Source: a virus
IMG/VR virus record: IMGVR_UViG_3300028829_005240
Location: 1 to 23,291 of that record
DNA: 23,291 nt
Reading direction: 5' to 3' (one strand)
Below are positions 1 to 5,706 of the stretch, piece after piece. How positions within the stretch are numbered: position 1 is the stretch's first letter; each line of letters opens with the position of its first letter. The notes under the pieces are model-generated. The model was not told where the DNA came from, ran no database searches, and saw only the letters and a program-made list of their open reading frames with translations. A program made the translations under genes and the position numbers.

Positions 1-87
1 TTTTGGGAAGTCATTTAAGAATTCTCGCATTGAAGCGTAGCTTTTGACGATTTCACCAGATTGGATATTTTGGATTGCAAATTTCAT
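1..87 (-). CDS. Unidentified protein, N-terminal 29 residues only (runs off left edge)
   Basis: An open frame on the minus strand starts at ATG 87-85 and is still open at the left edge. It reads MKFAIQNIQSGEIVK and onwards, ending at ...NDFPK at the boundary. A good ribosome binding site (AAGGA, 95-99 on the minus strand) lies 7 bases upstream of the ATG, and a consensus sigma70 promoter lies at 127-154, so both start and direction are well supported. The visible residues do not identify a family. The leftward direction and host-type promoter suggest an early gene (inference). Confidence 0.6.
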   Translation of the reverse strand, partial: MKFAIQNIQSGEIVKSYASMREFLNDFPK

Positions 88-126
88 TTTTAAGTCCTTA
101 GTAGTATTGTTGTTTGTCATGCTTCT

Positions 127-154
127 ATTATACATATATCGGCAGATTTGTCAA
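127..154 (-). promoter_or_regulatory. Consensus sigma70 promoter for the leftward edge gene
   Basis: On the minus strand a perfect -35 box TTGACA (154-149) is followed by 16 bases and a perfect -10 box TATAAT (132-127). A TG directly precedes the -10 box. It lies about 40 bases upstream of the leftward start codon at 87. It is the only perfect two-box sigma70 promoter I noticed in the window and contrasts with the one-box motif ahead of rightward genes. Confidence 0.8.
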
Positions 155-205
155 CCCCTCTGCACCCTAATTCCGAAAGTTTTTAAGAAATAGTTCCAAT
201 CGTCG

Positions 206-288
206 TAAGTTGTTGCTACACAAGGACTTATGTCGAGACGGCCTGCCCTACCTTACCTAAGTTGTTACTATCAAAGGACTTACGTCGA
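206..288. repeat. Two imperfect 31-base direct repeats, 52 bases apart
   Basis: Positions 206-236 and 258-288 are the same length and match at 26 of 31 bases. Shared cores are TAAGTTGTT and AAGGACTTA followed by YGTCGA. The nine-base core AAGGACTTA also occurs inverted at 91-99, where it overlaps the ribosome site of the leftward edge gene. Repeats beside an early promoter could be operator or replication-protein sites; the sequence does not decide. Confidence 0.55.
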
Positions 289-469
289 TTCGAGAAAAAT
301 CCAGTTTTTTACCGGATTTGCTATTGACAAAAGGGGGGTGGTAAAGTAACTTGTGGAACTTTTGCCGTGATGTATACCCCCAACGTAAGGGTGGTTTGTT
401 TGCAGTAAGGGGCAATTTACTGTATGTCTTACCCAATCTATAAAGATAAAATATAAATATATTTTTATA

Positions 470-1492
470 TCATTTTGAATCAGATTGAATCTCATTCGCC
501 TCTTCTTCGTCCCATTTGTCGCTCTTCGCAAGATTGTCGTACCACCATAATGGCTGTAGATTAGTGTAATGCCAAGCCGCCTTCAATTGCTCGTCCATAT
601 CATCGCCCGTAAAGTCGAAACTAGCAAGAGGTCTAATGTGATCCAAATGCCATCCGAATTGCCCCCTGTTCTCCCAAGTCATACCGTCTACAAACTGGTT
701 CTCAATATGTTCTATAAGCTCCTTAGAGGTGCAGCCATAGTAATCAAATGTTTTCCTTTTATGTTCCCATTTCTCTAAAGTTTCATCATCTTTACACCTA
801 ATATTATCGAGATGTTTTTTAAATGATTTTCTCGCGTTATGAACGGCCCTGAAAATAGGATCTTCTTTTCTTTTCTTTTTATTATACGCTTTTACGTACT
901 CGATTCTACGCTCCCTATCTTCATAATATCTCTCTAGTGCCTTTTTATTTCTTCTCTTGCGATCTTTTTCTGTCATTTTGTCAACTCGCCGTCTGCTTTC
1001 AGCTTTAACGCACTCTTTGCACTTTGGGTAAAACCTCAATCCTTTGGTTTGATAAAAATTTTCAAGATTTGTTACTAGTGTCTTTTTACAACCCGTACAA
1101 ACATGTAGATCTCCTTCTTTTCTAGGCTCTGGTTTAGGTTTAGCGTTTCTTACTTTACGTTTACGTTCGCGTCTTTCTTTATTTCTGCAAGGTCTACATT
1201 GTCTCGTTAGGCTATTATTTCCTTGTGGTACAAAATTATGCGCGTTGAAATCTTTTGTCTTCTTGCATGTTCTACATGTTATAACTTTGGTTCTGCTTAC
1301 AAAGTCTGGTATGTTATGTTCTGATCTTATTTTATGGACAATATGTCTGTTAATTGATAAGAATTTACACTCTTTGTTTATTTTGGCTGATATTGCAGCG
1401 TCTGTTAGGGTGAATTCAATGCCTTCACTTTCAATTAATTCTACCACTCTTTTTGCTATTGCTGATCTTACAGTGTTATAAATATTTTCCAT
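470..1492 (-). CDS. HNH endonuclease with two zinc ribbons, free-standing homing type
   Basis: Probable DNA-cutting HNH nuclease of 340 residues. The C-terminal domain shows the phage-type HNH signature: WHLDH at 281-285, then HYTNLQPLWWYDN at 308-320, with the catalytic His in the first element. Upstream are four CxxC pairs (C73/C76, C99/C102, C132/C135, C158/C161) that fit two four-cysteine zinc ribbons, and a very basic Lys/Arg-rich helix region at about 104-230 that probably contacts DNA. The N-terminal 60 residues resemble no domain I recognise. The start is supported by AGAGGA about 6 bases before ATG 1492. It follows the DUF1289 gene by 45 bases in the same direction and is likely co-transcribed. 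Such genes are usually selfish mobile genes, but a packaging or host-DNA role cannot be excluded. Confidence 0.85.
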   Translation of the reverse strand: MENIYNTVRSAIAKRVVELIESEGIEFTLTDAAISAKINKECKFLSINRHIVHKIRSEHNIPDFVSRTKVITCRTCKKTKDFNAHNFVPQGNNSLTRQCRPCRNKERRERKRKVRNAKPKPEPRKEGDLHVCTGCKKTLVTNLENFYQTKGLRFYPKCKECVKAESRRRVDKMTEKDRKRRNKKALERYYEDRERRIEYVKAYNKKKRKEDPIFRAVHNARKSFKKHLDNIRCKDDETLEKWEHKRKTFDYYGCTSKELIEHIENQFVDGMTWENRGQFGWHLDHIRPLASFDFTGDDMDEQLKAAWHYTNLQPLWWYDNLAKSDKWDEEEANEIQSDSK

Positions 1493-1537
1493 TAATTCCT
1501 CTCTATTTTAACTGCTCTACACAAGGCGCATTTATAT

Positions 1538-1738
1538 TTATTTTTCCCTATCATCAGAAAGACCTTCGTCCCGCAGTGCTTGCATACGGCTGAGTCGTAA
1601 ACTACCTTCGGTGATGATTTTTTGTTTTTCTTCGTCATTAGCACCTCCCCAGATCCTTAAATCCCTAACGGTCATTCCACAGCCCACACAAACATTGTCT
1701 TGATTAAGCGAACATATTCTTACACACGGAGATTTCAT
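1538..1738 (-). CDS. DUF1289 small cysteine protein
   Basis: A 66-residue protein that matches the DUF1289 family in length and pattern: SPCVRIC near the N-terminus, then VCVGCGMT, giving four cysteines (C5, C9, C17, C20), followed by an RxW region (R29 to W30). Bacterial members are small presumed metal- or Fe-S-binding proteins of unknown function, so no role can be assigned. The start at 1738 has GAGGGA a short distance upstream. A hairpin-rich stretch lies immediately upstream (1752-1890) and would form its leader if transcription begins beyond it. Family assignment is firm; function is unknown. Confidence 0.85.
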   Translation of the reverse strand: MKSPCVRICSLNQDNVCVGCGMTVRDLRIWGGANDEEKQKIITEGSLRLSRMQALRDEGLSDDREK

Positions 1739-1770
1739 ATAAATTCCCTCTTTATAAACCCCTAGCTTTT

Positions 1771-1876
1771 ATCCTACCAAGCAAGTACCGGCAGGATATG
1801 AGATACTTATTAGTGAGCCACCAATCAGACGCTTGCTTGGATTTGATCCTTGGGTGGGAGCTATCAACCCACAACT
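1771..1876 (-). ncRNA. Candidate structured leader RNA upstream of the DUF1289 gene
   Basis: On the minus strand there are four stems. (a) ATCCTGCC / GGTAGGAT, 8 bp with one G-U, 11-base loop (1797-1771). (b) ATTGGTG / CACTAAT, 7 bp with one G-U, loop GCT (within 1808-1825). (c) GTGGG / CCCAC, 9-base loop (near 1855-1873). (d) A long-range 9-bp pair CCAAGCAAG (1840-1832) with CTTGCTTGG (1785-1777), which overlaps and so excludes stem (a). In (a) and (b) the plus strand would have an A-C mismatch where the minus strand has G-U. Mutually exclusive pairings resemble an attenuator or riboswitch, but I match it to no known class. Confidence 0.3.
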
Positions 1877-2146
1877 AAGTACTTATACTTAATTTTTTAT
1901 TACTAAAACCTGCCGTCTGCCAAATGTATCAGGCGCGGGTAACACCTGACTCCAACTCCTAACCATCCTTAATAATTTTTATATCTGGTATTTCTACCGT
2001 CCAAGCGCCACGAACAGGACAAATTTTTTACGTGACAGCGTTATATAAGATTATCAATTCTAAGTATCCGTAGATAAATGTATTCGACTATAGTAATACC
2101 CTTATTATGACTAAATTTCAAGATTTTTACGTAAAAAGCTTTGTTT

Positions 2147-2164
2147 GTGTATATTATATATGTA
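2147..2164 (+). promoter_or_regulatory. GTGTATA promoter-like motif, copy 1
   Basis: GTGTATATTATATATGTA lies 46 bases ahead of the first rightward start codon (2193). It is the first of five similar motifs (also at 10173, 12181, 15236, 19094), each in a short gap just before a gene. There is no obvious -35 box, as in the one-box late promoters of T4-like phages. It would drive the transcript that carries the sigma factor gene at 2958. Confidence 0.6.
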
Positions 2165-2192
2165 AATAGGTAACATTCAAATAGGAATTGAA

Positions 2193-2339
2193 ATGAACAA
2201 AACCGCAAAGGCATGTAAGGCCACTCTTTGCTGCAAAGCAACTGCCGCTCTAAAAAGGGTTGTAGCCGAAGAACTAGAAAAGGAAGACAAGCCCCTACAG
2301 GAATTACTGGATGACCAAAAACCCGAAGACGAGAAATAG
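2193..2339 (+). CDS. Small cysteine-containing protein of unknown function, 48 residues
   Basis: ATG at 2193 follows AGGA (2183-2186) with good spacing and a promoter-like motif 46 bases upstream, so this short frame is probably real. It encodes 48 residues: a basic N-terminal half with three cysteines (C8, C13, C14; local KATLCCKAT) and an acidic C-terminal half rich in Glu, Asp and Lys. It has no signal peptide or membrane segment. The next gene starts inside it with a 29-base overlap, typical of coupled phage genes. Not recognised. Confidence 0.6.
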   Translation: MNKTAKACKATLCCKATAALKRVVAEELEKEDKPLQELLDDQKPEDEK

Positions 2340-2961
2340 CTTTTTTTGCTGCGCAACAGCAGTTGATAGCGACATTATACTCTCTAACATCGCCGCTCTT
2401 AAAGAGGTGCCTTGTCCAATACAGCATATATCAGCTGCACTACTAGACAATTGCCTCTTAGCCAATTTTCAACCCGATGAACTATTCTTTTACGAATTAA
2501 CAGAATATAAAAACGGAATTCGCCAACCAGACAATGAGCTTGAAAAAGAGCGCGGTATTGGCTGCATAAAACTAGAAGACGGTAAAACAACTCTAGACAG
2601 GATTACCCCTTTATCTTCTATAGACGGCCCTATAAACAGAAACATAAATTTCACTGAAGATAAAAAACTATTTCTACAAACATATATACCAAAAGACTAT
2701 ATAGAACTATTCTCTTCCCCTAATACTATATTAGCCACAGAGGTCGCTGGATGCCCCTCTCCCGTTGAACTACAGGATCACACGCTACTTGGCCGTCTAA
2801 ATGGTACAATCCAGTCCGTAGACCAACAAGAGCTATGGTCCCTCATCTTAAAAAATACCCAAAAACCCACCCAAGGCATGATTAGGTTCAACAAGAAGGA
2901 CAAGTGCTTTGAAGGATATGACGGGAAAAAGTGGCGCGCTTTAATGTGGGGTGAAGAATGA
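2311..2961 (+). CDS. Hypothetical protein with virion-type C-terminal motif
   Basis: A protein of 216 residues. The last 28 residues match a motif that closes many phage fibre and structural proteins, in which GMIRFN is followed by FEGYDG and a WxAL element (here KKWRALMW). The N-terminal two thirds are not recognised; they carry CC at 13-14, like the CC of the preceding peptide. The chosen ATG 2311 lies inside the preceding gene with AGGA 8 bases upstream. Its stop overlaps the sigma factor start by four bases, so the genes are translationally coupled. A structural role is inferred from the terminal motif only. Confidence 0.6.
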   Translation: MTKNPKTRNSFFCCATAVDSDIILSNIAALKEVPCPIQHISAALLDNCLLANFQPDELFFYELTEYKNGIRQPDNELEKERGIGCIKLEDGKTTLDRITPLSSIDGPINRNINFTEDKKLFLQTYIPKDYIELFSSPNTILATEVAGCPSPVELQDHTLLGRLNGTIQSVDQQELWSLILKNTQKPTQGMIRFNKKDKCFEGYDGKKWRALMWGEE

Positions 2962-3473
2962 AAATACCATCCAATATGACAGAACAACAGGTTATGGATA
3001 TCATAACAAAGGTCTGCGAACGATCAGCACCAAGGTATACGTTTTACGGCTACGATCCAAAAGATATGATTCAAGAGGCGAATATTATTTGTATCGAGGC
3101 TCTTGAGAGATACGATGAAAAGCGGCCTCTTGAAAACTTTCTGGCGTCTAATTTGAGCAATAGACTAAAGAACTTTGTGAGGGACAATCATTTTGTTTCT
3201 TGTAGTGATGAGAATCGGGCAAAGGTTTACCAGCCAGCACAGCTGGATAATGATAATAGTGTACAGCACTGGATAGACGTAAGACTTAACTGGCTTGATC
3301 AAATAGATAAAGAGCAGATATTTAATATACTGGACAAGGAATTACCGGCCTCTATGAGGCTAGACTATCTTAAAATGCAAAACGATGTGTATATTGCAAA
3401 ATCTAGACGAGAAGAGATAGTGGACAAAATACAGGAGATCTTAGAAGGTTATGGATACTATGAAGAAGGGTAG
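2958..3473 (+). CDS. Sigma-70-like factor, T4 gp55-like late sigma candidate
   Basis: A small protein (171 residues) with a recognisable sigma region 2. At about 26-80 it has YGYDPKDMIQEA, then an ALERYD segment, then SNLSNRLKNFVRDNHF, the order of region 2 in which acidic DxxQE residues bind the core RNA polymerase clamp and the following helix reads the -10 box. There is no clear region 4, so it should recognise a -10-like element without a -35, like the late sigma gp55 of T4 (similar size). The C-terminal tail (120-165) is helical and charged; in gp55 that part contacts the sliding clamp, which cannot be judged here. It overlaps the genes on both sides. Five GTGTATA motifs in the window are plausible targets. 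Confidence 0.75.
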   Translation: MKIPSNMTEQQVMDIITKVCERSAPRYTFYGYDPKDMIQEANIICIEALERYDEKRPLENFLASNLSNRLKNFVRDNHFVSCSDENRAKVYQPAQLDNDNSVQHWIDVRLNWLDQIDKEQIFNILDKELPASMRLDYLKMQNDVYIAKSRREEIVDKIQEILEGYGYYEEG

Positions 3474-4272
3474 GATTTCCAAACAGGAAGAATCCTACAT
3501 AAAACAAAATTTAGAAGCCGGTCACGAAAAGATAGCTGGCGAATTAAACAGAGATCCAGATAGTGTTCTTGAATTTATTCGTCGCAAGGTTGTTAGTGGT
3601 GATTTCAAAAACCCTTCGTGGCTTGATGCGCACGATCCAGAGCGGCAGGCTGAATACGAATTAACAATACGTCCATACTGGAATGAACTTAAAAAACAGT
3701 TTACAGATGAAGAGCTACAGCTTTTTAAGTACCACTGGTCAAGAGTGGTATCTCAATTTAAAGATGATGTTACGCCAACTGAAGAAATGCAGGTAGTGGA
3801 TCTTATTAAACTTGAATTACTCATGAATAGATCTCTTGAGGGCAATAAAACAAACATTCAAGAGATATCAAGGCTGGAATCCATGCTAGAGGCCGAGAGA
3901 GCGCACTCTAGAGAGGCTCAAGATGCTGACGCGATATTCAACATGGAGCGACAAGTGGCCTCTTACAAAGCCTCTCAGGAGTCCCTAAACAAAGACTATC
4001 GAGAACTGCAAACCAAGAAGAACTCCATGCTCAAAGAAATGAAGGCAACCAGAGAGCAAAGAGTCAAGAGACTAGAAGATAGCAAACACAATTTCACAAG
4101 CTGGCTGGCTCACCTTGCCACAAGTCCAGAGCTAACAAAAGAGTATGGGGCTACGATGGAGAAGATGAGAATGTCGATGCAAAAAGAGAAAGAGCGATTG
4201 TCTGAATTTCATAAATATAACGATGAGTCTGTTGACCAACCTTTCCTAACTCCAGATACAGTTAAAGACTAA
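3451..4272 (+). CDS. Probable terminase small subunit (HTH plus coiled coil)
   Basis: The N-terminus (about 5-45) looks like a helix-turn-helix DNA-binding unit (ISKQEESYI, then IAGELNRDPDSVLEFIRR). A long charged helical region with coiled-coil character follows at about 120-245, as in large-type small terminases, which recognise the packaging site and oligomerise. Length is 273 residues. Two in-frame starts exist: ATG 3451 is only 2 bases after AGAAGG (3443-3448), whereas ATG 3460 lies 11 bases after it, so translation may begin at 3460 and lose three residues. It overlaps the sigma gene. The large subunit lies almost 4 kb downstream instead of adjacent. The assignment rests on architecture and position, not on a family signature. 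Confidence 0.55.
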   Translation: MDTMKKGRISKQEESYIKQNLEAGHEKIAGELNRDPDSVLEFIRRKVVSGDFKNPSWLDAHDPERQAEYELTIRPYWNELKKQFTDEELQLFKYHWSRVVSQFKDDVTPTEEMQVVDLIKLELLMNRSLEGNKTNIQEISRLESMLEAERAHSREAQDADAIFNMERQVASYKASQESLNKDYRELQTKKNSMLKEMKATREQRVKRLEDSKHNFTSWLAHLATSPELTKEYGATMEKMRMSMQKEKERLSEFHKYNDESVDQPFLTPDTVKD

Positions 4273-4275
4273 ACC

Positions 4276-4830
4276 ATGAAAGATTGGATACAAGAAGAAG
4301 ACGATAAATATAGCTGGCTATACGAAAATGGATATCCAATAGGAAATCCAATGAGGATAGTTAATAAATATGGCCTTTTAAAAGAACAAAGCTGTATAGA
4401 TCTCGGTTGCGGTAGAGCCTCTTTAAGTAAATATTTCATATCCTATACTGGTGTTGATGTTTCAAAATACATAATAGAGCATAATAAGAAAGCTAGGTCT
4501 GGCGACTATTTCCACGGATCTTTGGATAAACTTAGCGATATTAGATTTAATCGTAGCAATTTTGATATAGCTATATGTTCAGATGTCATGGAGCATATAC
4601 CAGAAACTGAAGTAAGTAATGTCTTGCGCGCTATTTCTAATTTAGACGCCAAAGCCTTTTATTTTGCCATATCAACAAGAAAATCAGTTCTACTAGATAA
4701 AGAAAATAAAAACTTACACCTTTCCGTTTTTTCAAGTGATAAATGGGCTTCTCTGATATCTGAATTTTTGTCTATAGACCATGAAGAAAAATCCCCTACG
4801 CTTTATACGATTAAATGCACTGGGAGATAA
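4276..4830 (+). CDS. Class I SAM-dependent methyltransferase
   Basis: A Rossmann-fold methyltransferase of 184 residues. Motif I is DLGCGRASL (42-50), the acidic ribose-binding residue is D61 in TGVDVS, and motif IV is FDIAICSDVMEHIP (96-109), typical of small-molecule or sugar methyltransferases rather than DNA methylases (no NPPY or PC motif). It starts 3 bases after the small terminase stop with a poor ribosome site, so it is probably coupled. The next three genes are a sialyltransferase-like enzyme, a cupin and GDP-mannose dehydratase, which suggests that it methylates a sugar or glycan. The substrate cannot be deduced. Confidence 0.8.
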   Translation: MKDWIQEEDDKYSWLYENGYPIGNPMRIVNKYGLLKEQSCIDLGCGRASLSKYFISYTGVDVSKYIIEHNKKARSGDYFHGSLDKLSDIRFNRSNFDIAICSDVMEHIPETEVSNVLRAISNLDAKAFYFAISTRKSVLLDKENKNLHLSVFSSDKWASLISEFLSIDHEEKSPTLYTIKCTGR

Positions 4831-4836
4831 ATAATT

Positions 4837-5349
4837 ATGATTATAATAGTTGGAAACGGAACATCTATATTAGATAAAAAAAATGGAAAACTGATAGATT
4901 CGTTTGATGAGGTTGTTAGATTCAACAGTTTTAGAATAAAGGGCTACGAGGAGTATACAGGAGAAAAAACTACGACTTGGTTCACATGTAACTCTCACCA
5001 CATAAAAGAGATAAATTCTTTCAAGAGTGTTTATGTTCATACTTGGGAGTGGGACAAAAATAAATGTCAACTATTCAAATCATTTCATAAGGTTAGAGAC
5101 GATTGTATTAAAACAGACAGGGGGTTCGTCAGATCAAGTATTCCATTGTCAACTCCTAGTACGGGCTTGATAGCTATATATATGATCTTACAAAATTTTC
5201 CAAAAGTAACAATTACTGGATTTGACTGGTGGGACAGAGAAGATCATCATTATGCAGATAAGCAAATAAGAGGAACCTTACATAAACCAAAAGAAGAATT
5301 AGAATTCATTAAAAAACTTATTGATTCTGATAGGGTTGAATTCTTATGA
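4837..5349 (+). CDS. GT29 family (sialyltransferase-like) glycosyltransferase
   Basis: A 170-residue protein showing the compact GT29 pattern: a GNGTSIL loop at 6-12, FDEVVRFNSF at 23-32, GYEEYTGEKTTTWF, then PLSTPSTGLIAI (103-114) corresponding to the S-motif, TGFDWW near 128-132, and H149-x4-E154 (HKPKEE) matching the HxxxxE very-small motif. Known GT29 enzymes transfer sialic acid from CMP-sugar, but short bacterial and viral relatives may use other donors. It has no signal or membrane segment, so it acts in the host cytoplasm. GGAGAT lies upstream of ATG 4837. Its stop overlaps the next ATG (ATGA). Confidence 0.75.
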   Translation: MIIIVGNGTSILDKKNGKLIDSFDEVVRFNSFRIKGYEEYTGEKTTTWFTCNSHHIKEINSFKSVYVHTWEWDKNKCQLFKSFHKVRDDCIKTDRGFVRSSIPLSTPSTGLIAIYMILQNFPKVTITGFDWWDREDHHYADKQIRGTLHKPKEELEFIKKLIDSDRVEFL

Positions 5350-5705
5350 ATAAACAAGGCAAAATATGGGGTCAAACTGTAGAATTATTCAGTAAAAACA
5401 ATGTTTCTATAAATAGACTAGAAACCAAAAAAAACAGTTGCTGTTCAAAACACTACCATGAACATAAGTATAATACTTTTTTTGTTGAGACAGGCAAGGT
5501 GCTAATACAGGAATGGAAAAACGATTACAACTTAATTGACGAAACAACTTTAAAGTCTGGAGAAAAATGCTTAATACCACCTAAAAATTATCACAGATTC
5601 ATAAGCCTTGAAGACAGCGTTGTGTATGAGATATACCATGTTGAACTTTTAAATGAAGACATTATAAGAGAAGACACTGGACAGGAAACTTTTAAAGAGG
5701 AATAA
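5346..5705 (+). CDS. Single-domain cupin
   Basis: A 119-residue single cupin barrel. Cupin motif 1 is HYHEHKYNTFFVETG (36-50) with metal-ligand candidates H36, H38, H40 and E48; motif 2 is LIPPKNYHRF (76-85) with H83. The pattern resembles the C-terminal cupin of type II phosphomannose isomerases, which would fit the dehydratase next door that consumes GDP-mannose, but a single cupin could also be a sugar epimerase, isomerase or binding protein. It is translationally coupled to the upstream glycosyltransferase (ATGA overlap) and ends one base before the next start; its 3' end supplies the AGAGGA ribosome site of the dehydratase. Confidence 0.75.
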   Translation: MNKQGKIWGQTVELFSKNNVSINRLETKKNSCCSKHYHEHKYNTFFVETGKVLIQEWKNDYNLIDETTLKSGEKCLIPPKNYHRFISLEDSVVYEIYHVELLNEDIIREDTGQETFKEE

Positions 5706-5706
5706 A

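Larger units (their letters stand above)
88..469. other. Intergenic gap of 382 bases: promoter, direct repeats, hairpins, no convincing gene
   Basis: The gap holds the leftward promoter (127-154), two imperfect 31-base direct repeats (206-236, 258-288) and a hairpin at 401-424 (8-bp stem with one G-T pair, 8-base loop). An AT-only palindrome at 451-470 (ATATAAA/TTTATAT, 6-base loop) sits at the 3' end of the leftward HNH gene and could be a weak terminator. Short open frames exist on both strands but none has convincing start signals and composition together. Confidence 0.5.
1739..2192. other. Intergenic gap of 454 bases between divergent gene sets, hairpin-rich
   Basis: This gap separates leftward from rightward genes. 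The part from 1771 to about 1880 folds into several hairpins that pair better as minus-strand RNA. At about 2147 the rightward promoter motif begins. Weak 25-40 codon frames (1889-1966 minus, 1752-1874 minus, 1798-1878 plus) lack good start signals, although their translations are not obviously random, so a decayed or very small gene is possible. I see no tRNA. Confidence 0.45.

Noticed and set aside
230-349. Plus-strand frame of 39 codons with AAGGA before its ATG
   Set aside because: The apparent ribosome site and ATG are part of direct repeat 1; the matching position in repeat 2 is ACG, and the translation has no protein-like pattern.
280-531. Minus-strand open frame of 83 codons
   Set aside because: It overlaps the 3' end of the HNH gene in another frame, has no good ribosome site and spans the direct repeat and hairpin region.
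1771-1960. Possible tRNA genes among the hairpins
   Set aside because: No 17-base T-arm with a TTCNANN loop, no acceptor stem and no anticodon arm of correct spacing could be laid out on either strand.
1752-1966. Small minus-strand frames (25 and 40 codons) upstream of the DUF1289 gene
   Set aside because: One has AAGG touching the ATG, too close for a ribosome site; the other has only a TTG start without a ribosome site. They could be remnants but cannot be supported as genes.
2041-2427. Minus-strand frame of 128 codons
   Set aside because: It lies opposite the promoter-like motif and two supported rightward genes, with no start signal; it is a shadow.
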